Assembly (NCBI RefSeq): GCF_001936595.1 | Contig: NZ_MLBG01000046.1 | Location: forward strand, 1 to 32,956 | DNA: 32,956 bases | Direction of reading: 5' to 3' | DNA from: Desulfovibrio sp. DV | GTDB lineage: Bacteria; Desulfobacterota; Desulfovibrionia; Desulfovibrionales; Desulfovibrionaceae | Part shown: positions 1 through 8,383 of the stretch, one piece after another | Numbering within the stretch: the first letter of the stretch is position 1 | How the letters are laid out: the number at the start of each line of letters is the position of its first letter | Made by a program: the position numbers and the translations under genes | Notes under the pieces: generated by a model | Told to the model about the DNA's origin: nothing | The model's input: the letters and a program-made list of their open reading frames with translations, nothing else | Databases searched by the model: none

Positions 1-567
1 CGCCAGGGCATGACAGTTTTTCGTCTGCCGGCCCGACGTTCCGTTTTTCGTTTGTCACAGCTAATAAGAAAGGCTTTGGCACAACAACTCGTAAAATTAC
101 GAGGTTTGCCGTCTTTGTTTTCGGGGCCGGTTTTCCGGGAAGACAAGGTGGGGTGGCATCTCCGCCCCGCGGAGAGGTGGAAAGGCTGGGGCCGGCTTAC
201 GCTTCGCGAGGCGGTTTCCGGAAATCTGCTCCCTCTGCCCGTCGCCCCAGGAACCTGTTCGCCTTATGCGCTTTTTTCCCGCCCGCGCCGGCGAGCGCAA
301 TTCCCGCGTCGGGATGCAGCCGGCGAAGCCGCACCTTGGCCGCATGGCAAGGCGACATGGTTTACAGTCAAACGCGGCCAACCGGCGCAACCCGAAAAAA
401 TAGCCGGCCAGATGAGGCCGGCATTTTCCGATTCACTGCGCAAGCGCGCGCAGCACGAAGGGGCGCTGACGCCCGAGGATACGGGCGACGCGGTGGTCGC
501 GGCGCATTTTTCGGGTACTGCGCATCGCCGTTTTGGCCGGTACGACAGCTCGGACGACTGAGGGGCG
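1..567. other. Gene-free stretch left of the chemoreceptor
   Basis: Apart from repeat copy 1 I see no supported gene. A plus-strand frame at 10-561 stays open, but it runs straight through the repeat, has no Shine-Dalgarno sequence and has a composition typical of chance frames in GC-rich DNA. Positions 424-567 hold no recognisable motif or clear rho-independent terminator for the chemoreceptor gene that ends at 568. Confidence 0.5.
45..423. repeat. Non-coding repeat, copy 1 (MITE-like)
   Basis: This is a diverged copy of the element at about 3241-3651, in the same orientation. Two blocks are strongly conserved: 56-107 matches 3253-3304 at about 50 of 52 bases, and 380-408 matches 3600-3628 at about 27 of 29. 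The interior is more diverged but roughly collinear. The left block contains the palindrome CTCGTAAAATTACGAG at 88-103. The right end carries a different hairpin with 7-bp arms, GCCGGCC and GGCCGGC, at about 402-421. The left block resembles the reverse complement of the right block (both read towards a T-rich TTTTCGGG), as expected for terminal inverted repeats. Reading frames crossing it have no convincing start signals. A non-autonomous mobile element is my inference; a structured RNA gene family is the alternative. Confidence 0.7.
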
Positions 568-2898
568 CTAGGCAGACAGGAGGGCCGGGCCGCCGCTCTG
601 GATGCCGGACACGAGGGCGCTCAAATCCTGGGCCAGTTCGGCCAGTTCGGCCACGGCCTGGGCGGATTGGCCCATGGCGTCGGCGGTTTCCGAGGCGATG
701 CGGCTAATGGCCTCGATGGCGCGGTTGATCTCTTCGGAGGTGGCGGACTGTTGGTCGGCCGCCGTGGCGATGGCCCTGATCTGGTCGCCGGCCGTCTCGA
801 CCACGGCGACGATTTCGGACAACGCCATGCCCGAGCGCTCGGCCAGGGCAGTCGCCGAGTCCACGGCTGTGGTCGCCTCGTCCACCATGCGCTCGGTTTC
901 CGCCGTGCCGTGCTGGATACCTGAAATGGCCTGGCCGACCTCCTTGGTCGCGTGCATGGTCTTTTCGGCGAGCTTTCGCACCTCGTCGGCCACGACCGCG
1001 AAGCCGCGTCCGGCCTCGCCGGCGCGGGCCGCCTCAATGGCGGCGTTGAGCGCGAGCAGGTTGGTCTGGTCGGCTATGTCGGAAATGACGCCAAGCACCG
1101 CGCCAATGTTCCGGGCCTGCTGTCCGAGGCCGCGCATATTTTTTTTGAGCTTGTCCGCAGCTTCGCGCACGCTGCCCACGGCCGCGACCACCTGGACCAC
1201 GATGTCGGCCCCTTCACGGGCCTTGTCCCCGGCCGCTTGCGCGCCCCTGGCGGTGTCGCCGGCGTTCCGCGCCACTTCGAGGATGGTGGCGTTCATCTCT
1301 TCCACTGCCGTGACCGTGTCTTGGACACGGTTGTTTTGTTCCTGGGCTCCCTTGTTGCCCTGCTCGATCTGGGTTGAGAGCTCCTGGGAAGCCGAGGCCA
1401 TGCGGTCGGAAACGGCCGAGGCCTTGACCGCCGCGTCGGCGATGAGGGCGTTTTGTTGCTCGACGCGCCGTTGTTGCGCCGCCATCTCCGTAAAATCGCT
1501 CCAAAAGACCATACCGCCGAGGAGGTTGCCGTCCATGTCGTGAATCGGGGAGGCGTTCACGGCCACATGGTAGCTTCGGCCTGAGAGCGCAACGAGTTCA
1601 ACGTTTGTGGAAACCGTTATTCTTTCCGTAATGGTCTTGTTGATGTTGGGGGATTTTGCGGGATCGTTCAGAATGAATGCTCCCGACCTCATGCCGACAT
1701 AGGACTCCGGCGCGGCAGTTTTTCCCAGCATGGAACAGGCGGCCTGGTTGACCCAGAGAATCTTGCACTCGAGGTCGATGATGGTGGTGGGGATGGGAAT
1801 GCTGTGCAAGACGCCCTGGGAGAAGCCGAGCTTGTTCTTGAGTTCCGCGACCATGGTTTCGAGGTTTTGGGCCAGTTCGGCGAGCTCGAAGCGGAACTTC
1901 CCTGAAAGCGTGGCCTTGAGGTCGCCGCCGGCCACTTTGCCGGTGAAGTCCCTGATGGCGCGCAGCGGCCCGATGACCGCAACCCGGTTGGAGACCATGC
2001 TCAAGCCGGCGACCACGGCCAGCACCACGAATCCAAGAACGAGGAGCACATTGCGCTGCCTGGCGGCCGGCCCCGACATTTCCGACGCCGCGACGGTCAT
2101 GCACAGAATCCAGTTCGTCTGCGGTACTTCGGCGACCGCCATGTACCTCTGCTCGCCCTTGTAGGAATAGTTCAGGATGCCGTTTTGGGGTGTCAGGTCC
2201 CTATTGGAGAGACTGGCCTCCGCGGGACGAGACAACAGCAGAGACTTGTCAAAGGTGTGGGCAATCACGCGCCGGTCCGCATCCAGAATGAAACCGTAGC
2301 CGGTTTTGCCGAAGCGAATCGGATCAACGAACTTCCGCGTGAAATTATCCCAGGCGGGACAGACGACGGCCATACCGATGGTTTTGCCTGCATCGTCGAC
2401 CACCGCATGGGCGAGCACGAAGAACAGCGCACCGGTAGTCTTCCCCTTGAGGATCGTTTTGCCGAGATACTCTTTGCCACCTCCTGCGATGGCCTTGACG
2501 TAGGCTGTGTCGTCATAGCTTTGCGCCAAGGATTCGCCGGATTTGGTCGCACCGGCCACGGGTCTGCCGTCGAGGGTGATGAACATTGCGGAGGTGATGG
2601 ATCTGGAATGGCCCACGTATGTATCGAGCATCGCTTGGGCGCGCGCAGGGTCACCGGAGAGGGCGTCCTGGGCGGCTCGCAGGCTAGCCAGATTTTCCGC
2701 CTCGTCCCTGGCATTATCGATATACTGCTCCAGGGCGTCGGCCGTGCTCCTGGCCGCCTGGGTCAGCGCCAGTTCCTGGAGCGTGGTGGAAATTGAGAAG
2801 CTGGATGAAGTTACATAGACGACCAGCGCGGCGATGCCGATGAACAACGATCCAACGACAGTGAGCGTCAAGACGACGTTGATGCCCTTTTTTTGCAT
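568..2898 (-). CDS. Methyl-accepting chemotaxis protein (Cache-HAMP-PAS-MCP)
   Basis: A transmembrane chemoreceptor of 776 residues that should pass ligand binding to the CheA/CheW complex. A membrane segment lies near residues 8-30, then a long periplasmic double-Cache-type region to about 280, a second membrane segment near 285-305, HAMP, a PAS domain (about 370-490) and the cytoplasmic signalling coiled coil. The signalling tip has the near-invariant stretches [19 protein letters not shown] and [14 protein letters not shown]. Start: an upstream ATG at 2940 is possible, but the ATG at 2898 has GGAG seven bases before it and begins directly at the membrane segment, so it is preferred. No C-terminal CheR/CheB-tethering pentapeptide is seen. 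The gene stands alone between two copies of a non-coding repeat. The ligand is unknown; Cache domains of this type often bind small organic molecules. Confidence 0.95.
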   Translation of the reverse strand: MQKKGINVVLTLTVVGSLFIGIAALVVYVTSSSFSISTTLQELALTQAARSTADALEQYIDNARDEAENLASLRAAQDALSGDPARAQAMLDTYVGHSRSITSAMFITLDGRPVAGATKSGESLAQSYDDTAYVKAIAGGGKEYLGKTILKGKTTGALFFVLAHAVVDDAGKTIGMAVVCPAWDNFTRKFVDPIRFGKTGYGFILDADRRVIAHTFDKSLLLSRPAEASLSNRDLTPQNGILNYSYKGEQRYMAVAEVPQTNWILCMTVAASEMSGPAARQRNVLLVLGFVVLAVVAGLSMVSNRVAVIGPLRAIRDFTGKVAGGDLKATLSGKFRFELAELAQNLETMVAELKNKLGFSQGVLHSIPIPTTIIDLECKILWVNQAACSMLGKTAAPESYVGMRSGAFILNDPAKSPNINKTITERITVSTNVELVALSGRSYHVAVNASPIHDMDGNLLGGMVFWSDFTEMAAQQRRVEQQNALIADAAVKASAVSDRMASASQELSTQIEQGNKGAQEQNNRVQDTVTAVEEMNATILEVARNAGDTARGAQAAGDKAREGADIVVQVVAAVGSVREAADKLKKNMRGLGQQARNIGAVLGVISDIADQTNLLALNAAIEAARAGEAGRGFAVVADEVRKLAEKTMHATKEVGQAISGIQHGTAETERMVDEATTAVDSATALAERSGMALSEIVAVVETAGDQIRAIATAADQQSATSEEINRAIEAISRIASETADAMGQSAQAVAELAELAQDLSALVSGIQSGGPALLSA

Positions 2899-3872
2899 GG
2901 AGTTTCTCCGTGATGGGCGATGTGCTGGATGCGCAGCCAATCTTGAAATGTTTTATTATTCATGACCTGGGAGCATTCATTCCTTGAAGGCGCAGGCAAT
3001 TCGCGAAGACGGCTGGCATTCTCTGGAACACGATTTCCGAAGGATGCCGATCCCGATCAATATGATCATTGCAATTTATCAGATGCCAGTATGCTACTTG
3101 AGGGTGCCATGAACGTATTCGTTGATTTTCTTGTCCGTCATACTGAGTTTCTCTGCTGCTATCCCTTGATGCTGCACTGGACGGCCCCGATCCAATAGAC
3201 GCCAAGGGCAGCCGGCTTTACGTCTTTGGCCCCACGCCTCGTTTTCGTCTTTCACAGCTAATAAGAAAGGCTTTGGCCCAGCAACTCGTAAAATTACGAG
3301 GTTTCGAACCTTTGTTTTCGGGACCCGTTTGCCGGGCTCATATGCTTGACGAGTCGTCCCGGCGTGCAGGGATGTGAGGAGGCTGCGGCCAGCCTCTGCT
3401 TCGCCAGGCGGTTTCCTATGGATGGCTCCTCTGGTCGTCACGCCTGGATACTCTCCGCCGTATGCGCTTTTTCACCGCCTCGCGCCGGCGGGGCGCGATC
3501 CCCGCACCGGAATGCCGTCGACGAAGCCGCGTCTTATCCGCACCGCAAGGTGACCTGGGTCCGCACGCCGGCAATCCCCTGCCTTTGTCGGGCACGTCCA
3601 ACCGGCGCGACTCGAAAAAATAGCCGGCAAATCTCGTATTTTTACGAGTTGTTCCGACCGGCCGTTTCTCCGTAACTCCTTCAAAAAATTGCCAGGAACG
3701 TTTCTTCCTCAAAGGCCGGCAGCAACGCCGGGCCAGGGCGTCCCCAACGCGCTTCGGGGGCAGGAACGTTGGCGAATATGGCGGCGGGCAGCAACGGAAT
3801 GCGTCGGCAACGCGTCGGCAGTTGCGGCTACGTATCTATACGCACTTGTAAACGAGCCGGAGGGAGTAGCGA
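2899..3872. other. Gene-free stretch between chemoreceptor and porin
   Basis: This ~970-bp stretch holds the upstream region of the chemoreceptor (minus strand), repeat copy 2 (about 3241-3651) and the porin leader. Short frames at 2962-3198 (plus) and 2960-3441 (minus) lack ribosome-binding sites and recognisable motifs, so I do not call them. Near 3810-3825 the motif GCGTCGGCA occurs twice in tandem just ahead of the porin leader; its meaning is unknown. Confidence 0.5.
3241..3651. repeat. Non-coding repeat, copy 2 (MITE-like, hairpin ends)
   Basis: The better preserved copy of the element at 45-423. It begins with the palindrome CTCGTAAAATTACGAG at 3285-3300 and ends with a sibling palindrome CTCGTATTTTTACGAG at 3633-3648. 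The reverse complement of the right end (about 3613-3654) resembles the left end (about 3282-3322) over some 40 bases, so the element has imperfect terminal inverted repeats with palindromic tips. It has no coding capacity that I can support. The shape fits a miniature inverted-repeat element. No target-site duplication is obvious by eye. Confidence 0.7.
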
Positions 3873-5339
3873 ATGAAATGGCGTTTGTATTGCATCGTGG
3901 TGTTCATGCTGTCTTGGGGCGTCGCCCTGCCTGCCGGGGCGGACACCTTGGTCAAGATGCGCGGCGATTCTTTCATCATGGGAAACTTCTATCTCAACCA
4001 CAACTACACGGGCTGGAACAAAACGGGAACAAAGACCACGGATACCTTCGAGATCTGGGAGCGCTTCCGTTTACGGACTGATTTCGAGGCGAACAAGGCT
4101 GTGTACTTCCGCCTTGGGCTGCGCATCATCAACACCTGGGGCCAGGGAACCTTCACGGCCGCTAATCCGGCGGCGGAAGTCCTGGTCGATCTCGCCTACC
4201 TCCAGTTCCGGCTGCCGGACACCAAAGTGGAGGTGACGGCGGGCCTGCAGGCGCTGGACCTGCCCCAGGCGGCCATCTTCAACGGCAGCGTCCTGTACTC
4301 CGACGTCGTGGCCGGCTTGACGGTCAACGCCCCGGTGGTCGCCGACACCTTTTCGGTGATGGCCGGTTTCGCCCGCCTCTTCGACGCGAACAGGACCTTC
4401 GACACCACCACCACCCAGAAGGGCGACGAGTTCGACGCCTACTTCCTGGCCCTGCCCATCACCGTGGAAGGCATGAAGGCCACGCCCTGGGGCGTGGTCG
4501 CTGTAGCCGGCCGCAACGCCACCTATATGTACAAGAACACCGCGGACGTTTCGGAAATAGGCAACTCCTTCGACAACGCCCTGTTCTCGGCGGCGAGCGT
4601 GGCCAACATGAATGCTGCCAATGGGTTGGGACGCTGGAAGAATGCCCAGAATCCCTATGTCTGGACCGGCGCCAGCTTTGAAGTCTCCACCCTCGACCCC
4701 ATCCGTTTCTACGCCGACGTCATATATGGCGAAGGTGCCATGAATGACTCCAAAGCAGCCAAGCGGCACGGTTGGATGGCGGATTTCGCCGTACAATACA
4801 CGGGATGGAGCCTGGCGACTCCGGAGTTGTACGCCTTCTGGTCCTCCGGCGAGGACAATTCCACCCGCAATGGTTCCGAACGCATGCCGTACATGCGCTC
4901 CCAGTGGGGGCCCGGCAAGAGCTTCCTGTTTGAAAGCGGACAGGAGCTCCCCCGGGACACCTCGACCTACACCTCGCCTGTCGGCATTTATGGCCTGGCC
5001 GTCTCCCTGGGCAACATCTCCGTCATCGACAAACTGTCCAACCGCCTGACCTTCGCCTACGTCCGGGGCAACAACAGCCCGCGGGCCATCCGCGCGGCCC
5101 AGCTGTTGAACGCGTCCTATATGACCATGGGCCACGACCTGTCCCAGAACGATTCCCTGACGGGCCTTAACGTCGACTCCAAGTACGAGCTTTACGAAAA
5201 CCTTGCCTTGATCCTGCAGACAGGCTGGGCCCACGGGCACTTCCAGGAGAGCGTCTGGGGGCATCGTCTGGTCAGCCAGGCCGAAAGCAACGGCAACAAC
5301 ACCTGGCTTTTGGCCCTTGGGCTGAGCTACAAGTTCTGA
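3873..5339 (+). CDS. Outer membrane homotrimeric porin (Desulfovibrio type)
   Basis: A 488-residue outer-membrane beta-barrel porin giving diffusion of small solutes across the outer membrane. The N-terminus is a signal peptide with a hydrophobic core and an Ala-Gly-Ala type cleavage region near residue 23. The mature part has alternating amphipathic strands rich in Tyr, Trp, Gly and Asn, and the chain ends in Tyr-Lys-Phe; a terminal aromatic residue is the usual BAM recognition feature. The Shine-Dalgarno GGAGGGAG lies just upstream of the ATG at 3873. A strong rho-independent terminator follows, so the gene is probably monocistronic. Family membership rests on overall resemblance to the abundant Desulfovibrio major outer-membrane porins; substrate specificity cannot be read from the sequence. 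Confidence 0.88.
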   Translation: MKWRLYCIVVFMLSWGVALPAGADTLVKMRGDSFIMGNFYLNHNYTGWNKTGTKTTDTFEIWERFRLRTDFEANKAVYFRLGLRIINTWGQGTFTAANPAAEVLVDLAYLQFRLPDTKVEVTAGLQALDLPQAAIFNGSVLYSDVVAGLTVNAPVVADTFSVMAGFARLFDANRTFDTTTTQKGDEFDAYFLALPITVEGMKATPWGVVAVAGRNATYMYKNTADVSEIGNSFDNALFSAASVANMNAANGLGRWKNAQNPYVWTGASFEVSTLDPIRFYADVIYGEGAMNDSKAAKRHGWMADFAVQYTGWSLATPELYAFWSSGEDNSTRNGSERMPYMRSQWGPGKSFLFESGQELPRDTSTYTSPVGIYGLAVSLGNISVIDKLSNRLTFAYVRGNNSPRAIRAAQLLNASYMTMGHDLSQNDSLTGLNVDSKYELYENLALILQTGWAHGHFQESVWGHRLVSQAESNGNNTWLLALGLSYKF

Positions 5340-5391
5340 GCGGCGCCCACGCAAAGGGCACGGCCTCCCGCTGCTCCCTCGCCAGAAAGCC

Positions 5392-5426
5392 AAGGGGCCG
5401 CCGGACAATCGGCGGCCCCTTTCTTT
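5392..5426 (+). terminator. Rho-independent terminator of the porin gene
   Basis: A perfect 10-bp stem GGGGCCGCCG (5394-5403) and CGGCGGCCCC (5410-5419) with a 6-base loop is followed by TTTCTTT, about 50 bases after the porin stop codon. Confidence 0.9.
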
Positions 5427-5684
5427 GGCCGAAGCGGCAGCGACGGTCCCACTCCCGTATGCGGCATCAGCAAACTGCCTCCCCAAGGATACATTTCGCC
5501 GCCCCGCCAGCACCTTTTCCCCTGTCTCGTTTATTTGAGAAGTGATCATTCGATGCGCCATGGTCATGCAAGATTTCGAGGCGAATTGATCGAGAGAGTG
5601 GTGAACCGTGGTGAACGGATTGCTGAATTCCTGCGTGCAATGCTTTTCATATTCTGTAAGGCACATAAGCTAGCCGTTTAATTC
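5427..5684. other. Intergenic region with direct repeats, downstream of integrase
   Basis: No gene is seen between the porin terminator and the integrase stop codon. The 9-mer GTGGTGAAC occurs twice, at 5598-5606 and 5608-5616, a 10-bp phase that would place both copies on one DNA face. Such pairs are typical of arm-type integrase or excisionase sites, but this is inferred only from spacing and position. No copy of the tRNA-Arg 3' end was found here. Confidence 0.35.
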
Positions 5685-6725
5685 TTAAACAGCACTGTGA
5701 TCCTCTTGCAAAGGTTTGACCTCTCCACGCTTCGCGCCATCCAGTCTCGCCGCAAGGTTTGACGTGCGCAAGTGCGTGTATCGCGCCAGCATTTGCAATG
5801 ACTTGTGTCCTGTAATGGCCTTGATTTCCATCACATCCAAGTCCGTATGCTCAAAGAAGCGACTGGTGGCTTCATGGCGCAGGTCATGAAAATGCAAGTT
5901 CGCCAGTCCGGCCAATTGGCAAACCTTGCCCATCTTCGATGACAGCGTGTCGGGATGGAGGTGGCCGGGAAAGACTCGCCCGGAAATATGACGAGGGAGC
6001 CCGTGGAGCACTTCGATCGCTTTTCGAGATAAAGGGACCGTCCTGCATGTCCCGTTTTTGGTGTCACGCAGCACCACCGATTTGTTGCGGAGATCGATGT
6101 CTTCCCAGGCGAGCTTGACTATCTCGCCACGTCGCATGGCTGTTTCCAAGGCGAACTTGATGATTGCGCAAAACTCCAAGTCGTCGCCAATGGCTTCAAA
6201 GAGTTTATCTTCCTCGCCAGCTTCCAGTCGTCTTTCGCGTCCCGGCGGCAATTTGGGTTTGGCGGCGAGTGGCACGGGATTGGTCAAACTCTCCATTCCC
6301 CAATCGCTCTGGGCAAAATTAAAGAGCCTGGAGAGAAGAGCCAGGTCCAAACGGATCGTATTGGCCGAAATCCCCTCTTTCTCCCGGGCGCGTCGATAGT
6401 CCGCAATGTCTTTCGACCGAATCGTTGACAGGATACGGTGGGCGATGGCACGTGATTGAAGGCAATTCGCTCGGGAAATTTCACGGCGAGGGTCTTTGAG
6501 CCTTGGCAAATATTCCTCTTTATAGCGATCCAAACATTCGCTCAGGGTGTAGCTCTCGGCCTCTTTGGTCGAGACGAACGGTCCTTTGGACATCTCGGTC
6601 TCGACTCCCTTTGCCCATTGCTCGGCCTCGGCCTTTGTATCGAAGGTCTTGCATGTTGCCGGGTAACCTCGCTTGCGAATCCTGGCTTCCCACTGGAGAT
6701 TTCCCCGCTTGCGAAATGTTGCCAT
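5685..6725 (-). CDS. Tyrosine site-specific integrase (phage/island type)
   Basis: A 346-residue tyrosine recombinase expected to catalyse integration and excision of a mobile element at the neighbouring tRNA gene. An N-terminal arm-binding-like segment (about 1-50, starting MATFRKRGN) is followed by a SAM-like core-binding domain (about 55-165) and the catalytic domain (about 175-335). Catalytic residues seen are Arg in ETAMRRGEIV, Lys in the TKNG hairpin, His and Arg in HDLRHE, His in GHKS and the nucleophile Tyr in ARYTHL. The full set is intact, so the enzyme may be active. The ATG at 6725 is preferred over 6758 because it follows an AGAGG motif and begins at the conserved family N-terminus. 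It is transcribed away from tRNA-Arg, whose 3' end is 111 bp upstream of the start. Confidence 0.93.
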   Translation of the reverse strand: MATFRKRGNLQWEARIRKRGYPATCKTFDTKAEAEQWAKGVETEMSKGPFVSTKEAESYTLSECLDRYKEEYLPRLKDPRREISRANCLQSRAIAHRILSTIRSKDIADYRRAREKEGISANTIRLDLALLSRLFNFAQSDWGMESLTNPVPLAAKPKLPPGRERRLEAGEEDKLFEAIGDDLEFCAIIKFALETAMRRGEIVKLAWEDIDLRNKSVVLRDTKNGTCRTVPLSRKAIEVLHGLPRHISGRVFPGHLHPDTLSSKMGKVCQLAGLANLHFHDLRHEATSRFFEHTDLDVMEIKAITGHKSLQMLARYTHLRTSNLAARLDGAKRGEVKPLQEDHSAV

Positions 6726-6741
6726 CGCTTTGCCTCTCTGT

Positions 6742-6768
6742 TGGAGCAAGTGGAGCAACAGTGGAGCA
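6742..6768. repeat. Triple TGGAGCA direct repeat upstream of integrase
   Basis: The 7-mer TGGAGCA occurs at 6742-6748, 6751-6757 and 6762-6768, with spacing of 9 and 11 bp, between the integrase start and the tRNA terminator. The roughly helical spacing next to an integrase and its tRNA target suggests integrase arm sites or an autoregulatory operator. This is an inference. Confidence 0.5.
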
Positions 6769-6770
6769 GA

Positions 6771-6810
6771 AAATTAAAAAGGCGACCTGCCGCTTTCGAC
6801 AGATCGCCTT
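6771..6810 (-). terminator. Rho-independent terminator of tRNA-Arg
   Basis: Read on the minus strand, AAGGCGATCTGTCGAAAG pairs with CGGCAGGTCGCCTT as an imperfect hairpin of about 12 pairs with a short A-rich loop. It is followed by TTTTTAATTTT, 27 bases beyond the tRNA 3' end. Confidence 0.8.
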
Positions 6811-6836
6811 CATGCTTTGTGATTATTGAACTTAAT

Positions 6837-6913
6837 TGGTGCGCCCGGAGCGATTCGAACGCCCGACCGTCGGATTCGAAGTCCGATGCTCTATCCAGCT
6901 GAGCCACGGGCGC
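6837..6913 (-). tRNA. tRNA-Arg (anticodon TCG)
   Basis: On the minus strand, GCGCCCG (acceptor 5' arm, 6907-6913) pairs with CGGGCGC (6841-6847), followed by discriminator A and an encoded CCA. The D arm contains GCTCAGCTGGATAGAGC. The anticodon loop CTTCGAA, with a TCGGA/TCCGA stem, gives anticodon TCG, read as arginine. The T arm contains GTTCGAATC. It is 77 nt including CCA. The integrase gene next to its 3' end indicates that the gene serves as an attachment site for a mobile element. Confidence 0.97.
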
Positions 6914-6974
6914 ACGGGGGGAACCTAAATGGCCTGCCCCGCGCCGTCAAGCCGGCACTGCCAGGGAGAAGACC

Positions 6975-7316
6975 ATGCCTGAGAGCCTTGCGGCGGCGCG
7001 CATTGTCGTTTCCGTCAGCTGCATCCTGGCCCCGATCTATCCGCTGTTTCTGGAGATGCAGCGGGAACAGCTCGGGGCACTGGGCTTTGCCCTGGAGGCC
7101 GGCGACACTGCGACCGCCTGCCGGCTGGCCCATAATGCCAAAGGGGCGGCCGGCACCTATGAACTGCCGGATGCCGCTGCGCTGGCCAACGATCTCGAAA
7201 TCGCCATCGCCCGCGGCGAGCTGAACCGGGCCGGCCGCCTGCTTGGCGAACTGGACGGCTATTTTGCCGCCCTTGACGTGGCCTTCACGGATGTGCCGCT
7301 CTTGCCGGACGCCTGA
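6975..7316 (+). CDS. Hpt (histidine phosphotransfer) domain protein
   Basis: A 113-residue cytoplasmic helical-bundle protein that should relay phosphate between a response-regulator receiver domain and another receiver or kinase. The Hpt signature is RLAHNAKGAAGTYELP at about residues 51-66, with the phosphorylatable His in HNAKG, followed by the usual amphipathic helices ending near residue 100. The ATG at 6975 follows an AGGGAG motif. It is 23 bp upstream of a single-domain receiver protein, so the pair probably forms a phosphorelay module. No kinase is adjacent; the hybrid kinase at 16646-18658 is a possible but unproven partner, and hybrid kinases elsewhere in the genome are equally plausible. 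Confidence 0.85.
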   Translation: MPESLAAARIVVSVSCILAPIYPLFLEMQREQLGALGFALEAGDTATACRLAHNAKGAAGTYELPDAAALANDLEIAIARGELNRAGRLLGELDGYFAALDVAFTDVPLLPDA

Positions 7317-7339
7317 AAAGGTCGTAGAGAAGGCAAGAG

Positions 7340-7795
7340 ATGGAGTCCAACCTTCGTTCCCATGCCAACTCTGGAGCTGCGATGCGCTTTCTGATCGTTG
7401 ACGACGATGAGAGCATCATCCTTTTTTTGCGGACTTTTCTCTCTGCCCATGCCGAGTGCATCACTGCCGCCAACGGCCTGGAGGCCGTGTCTGCCTTTGA
7501 GGCCGCCCTGGAGGAGTGCCGCCCCTTTGCGGCCGTCTTCATGGACATCCTGCTGCCGGGCATCATGGACGGCAATGAGGTGGTCCAGGCCCTGCGCCGC
7601 ATCGAGGACAGCCATGACGGCGCTGTCCCCCCTTTCAAGCTCATCATGATCTCGGTCCTGACCGATACCCAAAACGTCAGCGAATCCTTTTTCCACGGCC
7701 GGGCAGACTCGTATCTGCCAAAGCCCCTGCGCCGCGAAACCCTGCTGGCCGAACTGGTCAAGCTCGGGCTCGTCGAGATTCCCCTGCCCAACTGA
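7340..7795 (+). CDS. Single-domain response regulator (CheY-like receiver)
   Basis: A 151-residue receiver domain without an output domain. The acidic cluster is in FLIVDDDES, the phospho-accepting Asp in VFMDILLPG, the switch Thr/Ser position in ISVLTD, and the conserved Lys in YLPKPL. The segment between Asp and Lys is long (residues DSHDGAVPPFKLI), as in several Desulfovibrio stand-alone receivers. An internal ATG at residue 15 (7382), directly before the receiver fold, is an alternative start; the first ATG has an AAGG motif upstream. Pairing with the Hpt gene just upstream suggests phosphorelay between the two proteins. The final output is unknown. Confidence 0.9.
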   Translation: MESNLRSHANSGAAMRFLIVDDDESIILFLRTFLSAHAECITAANGLEAVSAFEAALEECRPFAAVFMDILLPGIMDGNEVVQALRRIEDSHDGAVPPFKLIMISVLTDTQNVSESFFHGRADSYLPKPLRRETLLAELVKLGLVEIPLPN

Positions 7796-7813
7796 GCCAG
7801 TGCGCCCGCGTCG

Positions 7814-8371
7814 CTACAGTCTCGCCTTGGGCCGGCAGGCCCCCTGGCAGCAGCCGTCGGCGAGCATCTCGCTGTAGGCGAAAAGAATGCGCCGTTCCCG
7901 GTCAAGGGCCTCGTCGGAAAGCGGCGCCAGCGGCCCGGCCAGGCCGGAGAGGTCTTCATAGCGCGGCACGGCCCGCATCCCCCGGCCGAGCTCCCGGCCG
8001 TCGGCCACGGCAACAAGCACGGCGTCGCGGGTGTCGGTGACCAGCACCAGCGGCACCGGCCCCAGGTCGTAGACCCGGGCGGCGGCCAGGGATTCGCGCA
8101 CGTAGGACCCCGGCTCCCCGGAGCAGAAGATGATGAAAAGCAGTGTTCTCCCGGCCTCGTCCGTGGCCGCCAGATCTACCATGCGGGTGTAGTCCTGGCC
8201 CTGGGCCGGAAAGCAGACCCCGACCTTGGGCGTCAGGCGCTCCCGGGGGTAGCCGCGCTCTTCCACCAGCAGCCGGGCCAGCCCCTGGCGAAATTCCTCA
8301 TACGACGTCTCCACCAGTTCCTCGCCGGTCAGGTAATCGCGGATCGTGTTGCCCAGGGATTCCTCGTGCAT
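7814..8371 (-). CDS. HsdR N-terminal-like protein with degenerate nuclease motif
   Basis: A 185-residue soluble protein resembling the stand-alone type I restriction enzyme R-subunit N-terminal domain family (HSDR_N, PD-(D/E)xK fold). Family features are an N-terminal helical region with a Tyr-Glu-Glu-x-Arg start, the MVDLAATDEAGRTLLFIIF segment carrying the fold's Asp, and an ARVYDLGPVPLVLVTD strand. At the usual E-x-K position the sequence reads FCSGE, so the catalytic Glu/Lys pair is absent and nuclease activity is doubtful. There is no HsdM or HsdS gene nearby, so this is not a restriction system as it stands. GGAGG lies 6 bases before the ATG. The stop of the upstream membrane-protein gene is 12 bp away, so the two are probably cotranscribed. 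Role unknown. Confidence 0.65.
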   Translation of the reverse strand: MHEESLGNTIRDYLTGEELVETSYEEFRQGLARLLVEERGYPRERLTPKVGVCFPAQGQDYTRMVDLAATDEAGRTLLFIIFCSGEPGSYVRESLAAARVYDLGPVPLVLVTDTRDAVLVAVADGRELGRGMRAVPRYEDLSGLAGPLAPLSDEALDRERRILFAYSEMLADGCCQGACRPKARL

Positions 8372-8383
8372 GGGATGCCTCCG

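Noticed and set aside
10-561. Open frame of 183 codons left of the chemoreceptor gene
   Set aside because: It crosses the non-coding repeat, lacks a ribosome-binding site and has the Arg/Ala/Pro-rich make-up of chance frames; the second repeat copy does not keep the frame open in the same way.
4071-5666. Long minus-strand frame of 531 codons opposite the porin gene
   Set aside because: It is the antisense shadow of a well-supported porin with signal peptide, ribosome-binding site and terminator; GC-rich codon bias keeps the opposite frame open.
1-5684. Second attachment site (copy of the tRNA-Arg 3' end) left of the integrase
   Set aside because: I searched by eye for the T-arm and acceptor sequence and found none; a short or degenerate core could be missed.
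7814-8371. Type I restriction-modification system
   Set aside because: Only an HsdR N-terminal-like domain is present, without helicase, HsdM or HsdS, and with the catalytic Glu/Lys missing.
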